In this document: in pieces, positions 7,262 through 18,070 of the stretch
Numbering within the stretch: the first letter of the stretch is position 1
Layout: every line of letters begins with the position of its first letter
DNA from: Clostridia bacterium
GTDB taxonomy: Bacteria > Bacillota > Clostridia > Christensenellales > Aristaeellaceae
DNA: 64,000 nucleotides
Assembly: GCA_017527065.1 (NCBI GenBank)
Contig: JAFXQO010000001.1
Location: 81,423-145,422, forward strand
Direction of reading: 5' to 3'
Program-made: the position numbers and the translations under genes
Notes under the pieces: generated by a model
Databases searched by the model: none
Told to the model about the DNA's origin: nothing
What the model saw: the letters and a program-made list of their open reading frames with translations, nothing else

Positions 7262-8536
7262 TCAGCGGATGATCAGCTGGTCGCGCTCCGCGCCAACGGA
7301 CACGAAGGTGAACTTGCAGCCCAGCGCTTTTTCGGCGAAGAGCACGTAGTCCCGCGCCGCTTTTGGCAGTTGGTCGAAGGCGCGGCAGCCGCTGATGTCG
7401 CATTTCCAGCCGGGCAGCGTCTCGTAGACCGGCTGGGCGGCGTCCAGCTCGGGGGTATAGGGGAAGCGGTCGACGCGCTTTCCGTTCACTTCATACGCCA
7501 CGCACACGGGGATCTCGTCCAGGTAGCTCAGCACGTCCAGCTTGGTGAAAGCCAGCTCGGTCGCGCCCTGCAGCTTCACGCCGTAGCGGGTGGCCACCAG
7601 GTCGAGCCAGGCCACGCGCCGGGGCCGGCCCGTCGCCGCGCCGTACTCATGACCGGCCTCCCGCAGGGCGCTGGCCGCGTCGCCGCTGAGCTCGCCCACG
7701 AACGGGCCCTCGCCCACGCAGGTGGAGTACGCCTTCACCACGCCCACAACGCGGTCCACCTTCGCCGAGGGGAAGCCGCAGCCGCAGGGCGCGTAGGCCG
7801 CCAGCGGGGAGGAGGAGGAGGTAAAGGGGTAGATGCCGTAGTCGATGTCGCGGAGCGCGCCCAGCTGGGCCTCGAAGAGGAAGTTCTTGCCCGCGTCCTG
7901 GGCGCCTTCCAGCAGCTCGCCCGCGTCCACGATGTGGGGGATGAGGCGGGAGCCGTAGGTGCTGATCCAGTCCATGGTCTCCTCGAAGCTGATGGGCGGC
8001 TGGCCGTAGGCCTGGGAGAACACGGCGTTCTTCCAGTCGATCAGCTTTTTGAGGTGCTTTTCGAGCGCTTCGGGGTGCAGGAGGTCGCCCATCTGCAGCG
8101 CCTTTTTCATGTATTTGTCGCCGTAGATGGGGGAGATGCCCCGCAGCGTGGAGCCATAGCTGTCCTTGCCCAGGCGAATCTCCTCCAGCTTGTCCTGCAG
8201 TGGGTGGAAGGGCAGCACCATCATGGCGCGGTTGGAGATTTTCAGGTTGTCCGGCGTGATGGACACGCCGCCCGCCCGCACGGCGTCGATTTCCTCGCAC
8301 AGGCTCTTGAGGTCGATGACCGTGCCGGCGCCGAGCAGGTTGATTTTCTCCGGCCGGAAGATGCCGGAGGGCAGCAGGTGCAGCTTGAACTCGCCCAGCT
8401 CGTTCACCACGGTGTGGCCGGCGTTGTTGCCGCCCTGGTAGCGGATGATCACATCGTAAGACTCGGCGAGGTAGTCGACCATGCGGCCCTTGCCCTCGTC
8501 GCCCCAGTTGATGCCAACGATTGCGCAATGCGCCAT
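7262..8536 (-). CDS. purA: Adenylosuccinate synthetase
   Basis: A 424-residue GTP-dependent enzyme that joins IMP and aspartate. The GTP/IMP loop reads GINWGDEGKGRMVDYL (most family members have GAQWGDEGKGK), followed by QGGNNAGHTVV, GVVKAYSTCVGEGPF and TGRPRRVAWLD. The C-terminal KLDVL guanine-recognition motif is present. The ATG at 8536 has AAAGGAG 8 bases upstream; the GTG at 8545 overlaps the ribosome binding site and is rejected. Several usually invariant residues differ (STCVG in place of TTRVG), so it is a divergent but apparently complete copy. Confidence 0.93.
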   Translation of the reverse strand: MAHCAIVGINWGDEGKGRMVDYLAESYDVIIRYQGGNNAGHTVVNELGEFKLHLLPSGIFRPEKINLLGAGTVIDLKSLCEEIDAVRAGGVSITPDNLKISNRAMMVLPFHPLQDKLEEIRLGKDSYGSTLRGISPIYGDKYMKKALQMGDLLHPEALEKHLKKLIDWKNAVFSQAYGQPPISFEETMDWISTYGSRLIPHIVDAGELLEGAQDAGKNFLFEAQLGALRDIDYGIYPFTSSSSPLAAYAPCGCGFPSAKVDRVVGVVKAYSTCVGEGPFVGELSGDAASALREAGHEYGAATGRPRRVAWLDLVATRYGVKLQGATELAFTKLDVLSYLDEIPVCVAYEVNGKRVDRFPYTPELDAAQPVYETLPGWKCDISGCRAFDQLPKAARDYVLFAEKALGCKFTFVSVGAERDQLIIR

Positions 8537-8616
8537 TTGTTTCACTCCTTTATGTTCTGACAGCCCGTTCGCGGCGGGATGTCCGGCGTCCGTTCACAAT
8601 ACCTCGATCATCATAA

Positions 8617-8656
8617 CAAAAAAAGCGCCAAACCACAAGCGATTCAGCGCTTTTTT
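8617..8656 (-). terminator. Terminator-like hairpin between the SpoIID gene and purA
   Basis: AAAAAAAGCGC (8617-8627) pairs with GCGCTTTTTT (8647-8656) around an 18-19 base loop. On the minus strand it ends the SpoIID gene with a run of T. The long loop makes it weaker than the others. Confidence 0.55.
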
Positions 8657-8715
8657 ACATAATGTTCGTTATGGTGTGAATAATATGAAGCGAAGGGAAC
8701 GCGGCGTCCGGCTTT

Positions 8716-9726
8716 TTACCAGACGCGCGCCACCGTTACGTCCCTGAAGTAATACGTCACGATGTCCTCGGCGGACTGCCCTTCGCTGGCCAGGGCGTAG
8801 GCGCCCCACTGGCTCATGCCCACGCCGTGGCCGTAGCCGCGGCCCTTGAAGGTGACCTTGCCGTTTTCAAGAGACACGCTGTCCAGCAGGGTGGACTTGA
8901 GGCGCGCGCTGTCCAGGTTGACGCGCAGGTTCGGCGCGGAGACCTCGCGGCCGTTGATGAGGAAGGTCACTGTGCGTCCGGATTCGCTCTTTCGGCCCAG
9001 TTCGATGGAGTTGACCGTTTCGCCCACGCCCGCGCCGGTTTCCCGCGCGGCGGCGGCCACTTCCTCCGCGGTGAACGTCGCCTCCCACTGCTTCACGCTG
9101 GTGGGCGCGCTGTCGGAATCGGGCGAGTCGACGATCTGCGTGTAGCCGGGATTGCCACCCTCGTAGCTCAGGCCCTCCACGGGGAGCTCGGTCCTGCCGC
9201 CGGAATGGGCGTGGAACCAGGCGTAGGGCAGTTCGCCGTCCGCGCTGAGTACCAGGCCGCGGGTGTCGTTCACAGCCTTGCGAATCCGGTCGTTAATGGC
9301 CTCAGGCGCGTAGGCCTGGGCCTCGGATATGTCGGTGGAGATCTGCGCGCCGGGGTATTTCGATTCCTTCTCGCTGATGAACTTCAAGACGAACGTGCGC
9401 GCGAGTATGGCCTGGGCCTTCAGCGCCTCCATGGGCCAGTCGTTGCGCATCTCGCCGGCGAGCACGCCCATAACGTAGTCCTCGATGGCGACGTCCTCGT
9501 AATCTTCGGAAGTAGTGTTGTAGATGGTGATGACGGGCGCGCCGTCCCCGCCGAATGCAAGGCCCTCCGGTAGGGCGGGCGCTCCGGCGTCGCGGGCGGC
9601 GGCGGCCTGCTGGCGCAGGGCGGCCTGTTCGGCTTCATCCATTTGGGACGCGGCTGACTGCTGGCAGGCGGTCAGGGCGGCGAGGGTCAGTAATGCCGCG
9701 ACCAGCGCGGCGATGCGTTTCTTCAT
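8716..9726 (-). CDS. SpoIID/LytB-domain lipoprotein
   Basis: A 336-residue protein. Residues 1-21 are a lipoprotein signal (lipobox LTAC, Cys21), followed by a Gln/Ala-rich spacer. The SpoIID domain (about 64-336) contains EDYVMGVLAGEM with the probable catalytic glutamate at 92, LKAQAILARTF, and the C-terminal signature GRGYGHGVGMSQWGAYALA. SpoIID of spore formers is a lytic transglycosylase that cuts peptidoglycan during engulfment and is anchored by a transmembrane helix; a lipid anchor is unusual, so this may be a vegetative paralogue. The start at 9726 is backed by AGGAGGTG. A second SpoIID-domain protein is at 29054. Confidence 0.85.
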   Translation of the reverse strand: MKKRIAALVAALLTLAALTACQQSAASQMDEAEQAALRQQAAAARDAGAPALPEGLAFGGDGAPVITIYNTTSEDYEDVAIEDYVMGVLAGEMRNDWPMEALKAQAILARTFVLKFISEKESKYPGAQISTDISEAQAYAPEAINDRIRKAVNDTRGLVLSADGELPYAWFHAHSGGRTELPVEGLSYEGGNPGYTQIVDSPDSDSAPTSVKQWEATFTAEEVAAAARETGAGVGETVNSIELGRKSESGRTVTFLINGREVSAPNLRVNLDSARLKSTLLDSVSLENGKVTFKGRGYGHGVGMSQWGAYALASEGQSAEDIVTYYFRDVTVARVW

Positions 9727-9862
9727 GGAAAACACCTCCTGTTTGCCCATAGCTTGGCTCAAACGGGCGCGCGCTATGCGGAAACGGGAGGCGGCGGAGG
9801 AAATAATCTGACAGAGCAGGCCGATAAACAGGAATTTGTCCGGAAATAACAATCCTGTGAGA

Positions 9863-10822
9863 TCATATCAGAGAAGTTCTCTGCATAATCCGTTCATCTA
9901 TCCTGCGCACAACACTGCCTGTATAGGCATGAAAAAACTTGAGCCAAAACCCGCTGCCTGACGGATTGAAGCTTTCAAAATCCACGCCGAGTCTGGTATA
10001 TCCTTCGGATTTCAAGGTATTGAGAACATAATTCAGCAGGTTCCTGTATACGCCCCTGCCCCTGTGTTCCGGCAAACAATAGGCCCCCGTGATATGACGA
10101 TAAAGATTTCCGGATGCGGCGAAGGTTTCACCCTGATCTGACACTTCCATATAGGCGCATAATTCTCCGCCTGTCTTCGCTGCAAAGTAACGTGCCTTTT
10201 CCCTTTCCGTAGAATCCAAAAACGCTTCCTGTGTATCTGGTTTTCGGTTCATAAAAAAGGGGCTGGAGCAGTAATGCTCATTCAGCGCCAAATGAAGCGG
10301 ATAAACATCTGCATAATCTTCCCTGGGCAATTCCAAAAACTCATATCCGCCACATGCAGCGCAATCGATTGTTTCCACCGGACGAATGGCATCTATACAC
10401 CTCATGCCAAATCCATAACGAAAAAGCTGCTGTTTTGCTTCCTCATCATGCTCATATAGACAAATGGCATGTGACACCGCTCCGGCTTTTACCCACTTTT
10501 TCGCGGCTGCCTGATACAATGCCGCATAGATCCTGCCGTGATTTTCCATAACCGCCCCATTCGCACCCATGGGCGAAAAAACGCCTCTCGCATCAGTGGA
10601 ACGAAAAGCATTCTCAAATGGTTCCACACTGCAAAGAAATCCGATCATTTTTCCGCCTTCAAACGCCGCGACGCCGAAGCCGTTTCCGGATAATTGTTTC
10701 AGTATCGGAACGCCTGATATTTCCGGAAGCGCCTGCGTAAATGCTCTCTCATGATTGTATGCGCCAAGGGCAATTTCCGCCGCTTCCGCTGTATGTTTCG
10801 GTTCAAAGTCTCGAATGATCAT
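9863..10822 (-). CDS. GNAT-family N-acetyltransferase
   Basis: A 319-residue protein with a C-terminal acetyltransferase fold: ITGAYCLPEHRGRGVYRNLLNYVL (about 243-266) is the acetyl-CoA pyrophosphate loop (RGRG). The N-terminal half also resembles a degenerate GNAT domain (GFGVAAFEGGKMIGFL). The gene is clearly AT-richer than its neighbours, with codon use unlike them, pointing to recent transfer. AAAGGAA precedes the ATG. Substrate unknown. Confidence 0.75.
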   Translation of the reverse strand: MIIRDFEPKHTAEAAEIALGAYNHERAFTQALPEISGVPILKQLSGNGFGVAAFEGGKMIGFLCSVEPFENAFRSTDARGVFSPMGANGAVMENHGRIYAALYQAAAKKWVKAGAVSHAICLYEHDEEAKQQLFRYGFGMRCIDAIRPVETIDCAACGGYEFLELPREDYADVYPLHLALNEHYCSSPFFMNRKPDTQEAFLDSTEREKARYFAAKTGGELCAYMEVSDQGETFAASGNLYRHITGAYCLPEHRGRGVYRNLLNYVLNTLKSEGYTRLGVDFESFNPSGSGFWLKFFHAYTGSVVRRIDERIMQRTSLI

Positions 10823-10867
10823 TTTTTCCTTTCCACAAAGCCCGGTTTGCAGCGCTGAAATCCCTTC

Positions 10868-12250
10868 TCACCGCGCCGTCAGTCCCAGCGTGTTCAGCGC
10901 CTCCACGAGGGTCTCCACGCCGTGGACCCGCAGCCCCTCCGGCGCGGAAACGCCCCGCAGGTTGCCCTTGGGCAGCAGCGCGTCGGTGAAGCCCAGCCGC
11001 CGGCACTCGGCCAGGCGGCGCTCGGGCTGGGCGATGGGGCGGATCTCGCCGGCCAGGCCCACCTCGCCCATCACGGCCCAGCTGCCGCCTACGCAGCGGT
11101 TGCGGTGGGCCGAGGCGATGGCGACGCACAGCGCCAGGTCGGCGGCGGGCTCGTCCAGCTCCATGCCGCCGGCGATGTTGATGTAAACGTCCTGATTGTA
11201 GAGCGGCGCGCCGGCGCGCTTTTCCAGCACGGCCAGCAGCAGCGCCAGCCGCCCGGCATCCACGCCGCTGGCCATGCGCCGGGGATTGCCGAACACGGTC
11301 GTGGCCACCAGCGCCTGCACGTCCACCAGCAGGGGCCGGGTGCCCTCGATGGCGCACAGCACCACCGAGCCGCTCTGGTTGTGCGCCCGGTCGGAGAGCA
11401 GCACCTCGCTGGCGTTGCCCACCTCCTTCATGCCGCTTTCGGCCATCTCGAACATGCCCAGCTCGTTCACCGAGCCGAAGCGGTTCTTCACCGCCCGGAG
11501 AAGCCGGTACTGGTGCTGCCGGTCGCCCTCGAAGTAGAGCACGGCGTCCACCATGTGCTCCAGCACCCGGGGCCCGGCGATGGCCCCCTCCTTGGTCACG
11601 TGGCCCACCAGCATCACGGCGCAGCCGGAGACCTTGGCCTCCCGCATGAGGATCGAGGCGGACTCGCGCACCTGCGAGACGGAGCCGGGCGCGCTGGCCA
11701 GCTCGGGGCGGTACATGGTCTGTATGGAGTCCACGATCATCAATTCGGGTTTCAGGCGCTCGGCGTGCCGCTCGACGATGTTCATGTCGTTTTCGGAGAG
11801 CACGTAGAAGTTTTCCGAAAACGCGCCCAGCCGCCGGGCGCGCAGCTTGATCTGCCGGGTGGATTCCTCGCCGGACACATACAGCACCCGCCGCCCCGCC
11901 GCGGCGAAGTTGGCCGACACCTGCGTGAGCAGCGTGGACTTGCCGATGCCCGGATCGCCGCCCACCAGCACCAACGACCCCTCCACCACGCCGCCGCCCA
12001 GTACGCGGTCCAGTTCGCCGATGCCGGTGGAGTGGCGCAGCATGCTTTCGTCCGGGATCTCGTCGATGCGGACGGGGTCGGAGCCGCCGCCGGGCGCGCG
12101 CTTGAGCTTTTTGGCCTCCGGCTCCTGCGCGGGCGCGCTTTCCTGCTCGACGAGGGTGTTCCAGCTGCCGCAGTCCGGGCAGCGCCCCAGCCAGCGCGGC
12201 GTCTCATAGCCGCACTCGGAGCAGACGTAAACGGTTTTGACCTTAGCCAT
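10868..12250 (-). CDS. radA: DNA repair protein RadA
   Basis: A 460-residue RecA-like branch-migration helicase that processes recombination intermediates. It has an N-terminal C4 zinc finger (CSEC...CPDCGSW, about residues 10-30), Walker A GGDPGIGKSTL, the RadA-specific KNRFGS motif near 250, and a C-terminal Lon-protease-like domain (about 290-460; YINIAGGMELDEPAADLA). Length is standard. GGAGG is 5 bases before the ATG. The L,D-transpeptidase gene lies 63 bases upstream on the same strand across a G-rich repeat. Confidence 0.97.
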   Translation of the reverse strand: MAKVKTVYVCSECGYETPRWLGRCPDCGSWNTLVEQESAPAQEPEAKKLKRAPGGGSDPVRIDEIPDESMLRHSTGIGELDRVLGGGVVEGSLVLVGGDPGIGKSTLLTQVSANFAAAGRRVLYVSGEESTRQIKLRARRLGAFSENFYVLSENDMNIVERHAERLKPELMIVDSIQTMYRPELASAPGSVSQVRESASILMREAKVSGCAVMLVGHVTKEGAIAGPRVLEHMVDAVLYFEGDRQHQYRLLRAVKNRFGSVNELGMFEMAESGMKEVGNASEVLLSDRAHNQSGSVVLCAIEGTRPLLVDVQALVATTVFGNPRRMASGVDAGRLALLLAVLEKRAGAPLYNQDVYINIAGGMELDEPAADLALCVAIASAHRNRCVGGSWAVMGEVGLAGEIRPIAQPERRLAECRRLGFTDALLPKGNLRGVSAPEGLRVHGVETLVEALNTLGLTAR

Positions 12251-12266
12251 GATAACCTCCGAAGGA

Positions 12267-12301
12267 GAATGGGGAATTGGGAATGGGGAATGGGGAATTG
12301 G
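12267..12301. repeat. Short tandem GAATGGGGAATTG repeat
   Basis: About three imperfect copies of GAATGGGGAATTG/GAATGGG fill the gap between the L,D-transpeptidase gene and radA. A related word occurs at 711-725. Confidence 0.6.
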
Positions 12302-12313
12302 AGTTTGCGAAAA

Positions 12314-12775
12314 TCAGGGCAGGATGTCCACGGGGGCGCCGAGGGGGACGAGGGGATAGAGGGCGTCGATGGCCTCGTCGTCCAGGGCGACGCAGCCGGC
12401 CGTCCAGTCTTCGGTCGCGCCGCCGCCGTGGATCATGATGAACCCACCCAGCGGCGTGTCCCAGGGCGGACGGCGGCCTTCCGCTTCGGCGCGGATGACG
12501 GCGTCGCGCGTTGCGGCGTCTATGCGGCCCTCGGCGAAGGCGAGGCGGGCGTCGGCGGCGGAGGGATAGCTGAGGCCCAGCGCCAGGCGGTATTTGCTCC
12601 TGTCGTTGCGCGTACACACGAAATAGCGGCCTTCGGGCGTCTTCATGTCGCCCTCGGCGCGCTTGGGGCCGACGGGCGCGCGGCCCAGCGAGACGGGGAA
12701 GACGCGGGCCGGCGCGCCGTCAAGATACAGCGTCAGCCGCCGCGCGGCCTTTTCGATGCGTATGCGCGCCGCCAT
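12314..12775 (-). CDS. L,D-transpeptidase (YkuD family)
   Basis: A 153-residue protein that is almost entirely a YkuD domain. The catalytic motif is IMIHGGG, then after a spacer TAGCVALDD, matching HGx(n)[ST]xGC with nucleophilic Cys. The N-terminal RIEKAARRLTLYLDGAPARVFPVSLG matches the family's first strands. No signal peptide is visible, which is odd for an enzyme that cross-links cell-wall peptides; it may be exported by another route or start differently. Expression probably continues into radA. Confidence 0.85.
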   Translation of the reverse strand: MAARIRIEKAARRLTLYLDGAPARVFPVSLGRAPVGPKRAEGDMKTPEGRYFVCTRNDRSKYRLALGLSYPSAADARLAFAEGRIDAATRDAVIRAEAEGRRPPWDTPLGGFIMIHGGGATEDWTAGCVALDDEAIDALYPLVPLGAPVDILP

Positions 12776-12868
12776 GTTCCTCGCCTCCGGCTCCTATTAT
12801 AGCGGAAAGGAAGCGGCGGGGCAAGCGGGCTGAAATATGAAGTTCTATAAAAGTTTTTCTGTAAGCCG

Positions 12869-12897
12869 TTGTCTGCCGCCGCTGAAAATGATATAAT
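12869..12897 (+). promoter_or_regulatory. Sigma-A-type promoter for pgsA
   Basis: TTGTCT (12869-12874), a 17-base spacer and TATAAT (12892-12897) lie about 60 bases before the pgsA start. Confidence 0.75.
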
Positions 12898-12958
12898 AAA
12901 TCTGTTGCGGGTTCCGCATGGGCGGACGCGCGTGTGATTTGCAAAAGGATGTTGAATC

Positions 12959-13501
12959 GTGTTTGTCTTGAATATACCAAACGTGCTGACACTGGTCCGC
13001 GTGATTCTCGTGCCGGTGTTCATTGCGCTGTACTGCTGCGGGCAGACGGGGCTGGCCTTCGCGGCGTATGTGGCGGCCAGCCTGACCGACGCGGTGGACG
13101 GGCGGCTGGCGCGGCGGCTCAACCAGGTGACGGATTTCGGAAAGCTGATGGATCCCCTGGCGGACAAGCTGATGCAGATGAGCATGATGTTTTGCCTCGC
13201 CGGGACGGGCTACCTGCCCTGGTGGGTGCTCTTCGTACTGCTGGCCAAGGAGGCCGTGATGGTGGCGGGCGGCGCGCTGCTGCTTAAGCGCGACGTGGTG
13301 GTCATGTCGAACTGGTCCGGCAAGGCGGCCACGGTGCTGCTCGTGCTGGCGATCGTGGCGATTTTCCCCTGGCACGGGGTCGAGGCCGTGCGGCAGGCCG
13401 GGCGCGTGCTGCTCTATATTGGCGCGGCGGTGAGCCTGTACTCCATGGTGAATTACGGCCTGATCTATGTTAAAAACGGAAACGGCCGCAAAGCGCATTG
13501 A
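12959..13501 (+). CDS. pgsA: CDP-diacylglycerol--glycerol-3-phosphate 3-phosphatidyltransferase
   Basis: A 180-residue membrane enzyme that makes phosphatidylglycerol phosphate, the first committed step to phosphatidylglycerol. The CDP-alcohol phosphotransferase motif DAVDGRLAR...DFGKLMDPLADK (D-x2-DG-x2-AR-x8-G-x3-D-x3-D) is intact near residues 42-68. Four to five hydrophobic segments surround it. The start is GTG at 12959, preceded by AAAGGA; the family N-terminus NIPNVLTLVRVILVPVF follows directly. Its stop codon lies inside the -35 box of the next promoter. Confidence 0.95.
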   Translation: MFVLNIPNVLTLVRVILVPVFIALYCCGQTGLAFAAYVAASLTDAVDGRLARRLNQVTDFGKLMDPLADKLMQMSMMFCLAGTGYLPWWVLFVLLAKEAVMVAGGALLLKRDVVVMSNWSGKAATVLLVLAIVAIFPWHGVEAVRQAGRVLLYIGAAVSLYSMVNYGLIYVKNGNGRKAH

Positions 13502-13526
13502 CGAAACGGCGGTTTTCACGTATAAT
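13498..13526 (+). promoter_or_regulatory. Promoter of the valine T-box operon
   Basis: TTGACG (13498-13503), a 17-base spacer and TATAAT (13521-13526) lie directly before the T-box leader; the -35 box overlaps the pgsA stop codon. Confidence 0.85.
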
Positions 13527-13544
13527 ATAGCTGATATTTCCCGC

Positions 13545-13766
13545 GATGAAGAGGAGTAGCGGTTGGGACGCGCCAAGAGAGGACGGTTCGCAGGCTGGAA
13601 GGCCGTCCGCGTCAGGCCCCCGCGAAGGTCGCTTCGGAGGAAGGATGGGTGAACGGAGTAGCCCGTCCGGGGCGCGCCCCTTACAGCGCGGGAGGGAGCG
13701 GGTTTCCGCTCCGAACGAAGGTGGTACCACGTCGCAGCGCGTCCTTTTGCGGGGCGCGCTGTTTTG
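13545..13766 (+). ncRNA. T-box leader, tRNA-Val responsive
   Basis: This leader has the classic parts. The stem I base GAAG pairs with CTTC (13632-13635). An AGTA S-turn lies at 13555-13558, an AGAGAGG/GGCTGGAA distal pair in the stem I apex, and the T-box core GAAGGTGGTACCACG lies around 13717-13731. The specifier loop holds GTC (13628-13630), a valine codon. The TGGT at 13722-13725 pairs with the ACCA end of tRNA-Val. Uncharged tRNA-Val should stabilise the antiterminator and let transcription enter the small-protein-valS genes. Confidence 0.93.
13735..13765 (+). terminator. Conditional terminator of the T-box leader
   Basis: CAGCGCGTCC pairs with GGGGCGCGCTG over a short TTTTGC loop and is followed by TTTT. 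The 5' arm overlaps the region after the T-box core, as expected for mutually exclusive antiterminator and terminator. Confidence 0.88.
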
Positions 13767-13797
13767 CGTATGGGGTTTGGAAAGAAGGTGATACAGG

Positions 13798-14004
13798 GTG
13801 CTTGAAGAGATCTTCTCTGGGTCCGCGGCCGATCTGAGCCGTTGGAATCCCGCGGGGCTGGTCGTGATGGCGCTGGGCGTCGCGCTGGCCGCGCTGGCGG
13901 GCCGGCTGTCGAAGGGCAGCGAAAAGCGGCGCATGGCGCTGAAGCTGGGCGGCATGCTCCTGGTCATGGCAGGCGCGCTGGTCACAGTGAAACTGTTTGG
14001 ATGA
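13798..14004 (+). CDS. Small two-helix membrane protein in the valS operon
   Basis: A 68-residue protein of unknown function. It starts at GTG (13798), preceded by AGAAGGTGA. Residues about 17-35 (PAGLVVMALGVALAALAG) and 49-67 (LKLGGMLLVMAGALVTVKL) are hydrophobic helices joined by a basic loop (SKGSEKRR). It lies between the T-box terminator and valS, so valine starvation should induce it together with valS. I recognise no family. A real gene is likely because of its ribosome binding site, codon use and position. Confidence 0.65.
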   Translation: MLEEIFSGSAADLSRWNPAGLVVMALGVALAALAGRLSKGSEKRRMALKLGGMLLVMAGALVTVKLFG

Positions 14005-14043
14005 TCAAGAGGTTTTCAATAGAGGAAAGGAATGAGGAAGACC

Positions 14044-16761
<2,718 letters not shown>

Positions 16762-16770
16762 GAAGGAAAT

Positions 16771-18069
16771 ATGAGCAATATCCCCTTTGAAAATGCGGCG
16801 CAGGCCGTCGCCTGGATCGACGGCCTGCGCTATGCGAGCGAAAAAAACGGCCTTGAAAACATGCGCGCCCTCTGCGCCGCCCTGGGGGATCCCCAGGACA
16901 GGCTCAGGTGCGTGCACGTGGCCGGCACGAACGGCAAGGGCTCGACCTGCGCGCTCCTTGAGCGCATGCTGCGCGCCTGCGGCCTGAAGACCGGCCTGTA
17001 TACCTCGCCCTACCTCATGCGCTACAACGAGCGCATGAGGGTGAATGGCGAGCCCATCGGCGACGGCGCCCTCGCCGCCCTGGCGCAGCGCGTGCGCGAG
17101 CGGGCCGAGGCCCTGGCGGAGGCGGGCGTGCGGCCCACCTGGTTCGAGCTGGGCACGGCGCTGGCCTTCCTCTGGTTCGCCGAGGAAAAGGTGGACGTGG
17201 CCGTGATCGAAGTGGGCCTCGGCGGCCGGCTGGACGCGACCAACGTCATCACGCCTGAAATCTGCCTGCTCGGCCCCATTGGGCTGGAGCACACCAAGCA
17301 GCTGGGCGATACGCTGGAGCAGATCGCCTTCGAGAAGGCCGGCATCATCAAGCCCGGCGTGCCCGCGGCGGTGCAGCGGCAGCAGACGGACAGCGTGCGG
17401 CAGGTGTTCCGCCGGGTCGCATGGGAAAAAGGCGCGCCGCTCACGGACCTGGCGGAGACGCCCATGGAGAACCTCTCCTGTCACGCTCGCGGGGCCGAAT
17501 TCGACTTCCGCGGCCATCACGCCCGCATCGCCCTGGCCGGCCGGCACCAGGCGGATAACGCCTGCCTCGCGCTGGCGGGCCTCGACCTGCTCAGGCAAAA
17601 GGGCTGGGCGCTGGACGAGGCGCGGGCTATGGACGGCCTCTCCCGCGCGGTCTGGCCGGCGCGGCTGGAGTGGGTCGACGACGGCACCCTCATCGACGGA
17701 GCGCACAACGCCCACGGCGCGCGGGCTCTGGCCGATTACGCGCGGGAATTCCTGGCGGGCCGGCGCGTGGTGTGCCTGGCCGGCATGATGAAGGACAAGG
17801 ATACCGACGCCTGCGCGGCGCTGTTTGCCTCCATCGCAGACGCCGCCGTGGCCACGCAGATCGACTATCAGCGCGCCTTGCCCTGCGAAGATTTGGCCGC
17901 GCAGCTGGCCGACCACGGGCTGCCCTGCGAGGCCGTGCCGGACGAAAAGACAGCGCTCGGGCGCGCGCGTGAGCTGGCCGGGGAAAACGGCGTGGTGCTC
18001 ATCTGCGGCTCCCTCTACCTCGCCGGCGACATGCGTCTTCTCCTGAATGACGACGGAGGGAGGATCTGA
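16771..18069 (+). CDS. folC: Folylpolyglutamate synthase / dihydrofolate synthase
   Basis: A 432-residue Mur-ligase-family enzyme that adds glutamates to folates. The P-loop VAGTNGKGST is near residue 50; EVGLGGRLDATN, HTKQLGDTLEQIAFEKAGIIKPG and the C-terminal-domain DGAHNAHG motif are all present. It starts 9 bases after valS with a GAAGGAAAT ribosome binding site, so it probably shares the valine T-box transcript, a pairing also known in Bacillus. Confidence 0.95.
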   Translation: MSNIPFENAAQAVAWIDGLRYASEKNGLENMRALCAALGDPQDRLRCVHVAGTNGKGSTCALLERMLRACGLKTGLYTSPYLMRYNERMRVNGEPIGDGALAALAQRVRERAEALAEAGVRPTWFELGTALAFLWFAEEKVDVAVIEVGLGGRLDATNVITPEICLLGPIGLEHTKQLGDTLEQIAFEKAGIIKPGVPAAVQRQQTDSVRQVFRRVAWEKGAPLTDLAETPMENLSCHARGAEFDFRGHHARIALAGRHQADNACLALAGLDLLRQKGWALDEARAMDGLSRAVWPARLEWVDDGTLIDGAHNAHGARALADYAREFLAGRRVVCLAGMMKDKDTDACAALFASIADAAVATQIDYQRALPCEDLAAQLADHGLPCEAVPDEKTALGRARELAGENGVVLICGSLYLAGDMRLLLNDDGGRI

Positions 18070-18070
18070 C

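Noticed and set aside
12840-12958. Riboswitch before pgsA
   Set aside because: Only an ordinary promoter and a short leader are seen; no conserved structure.
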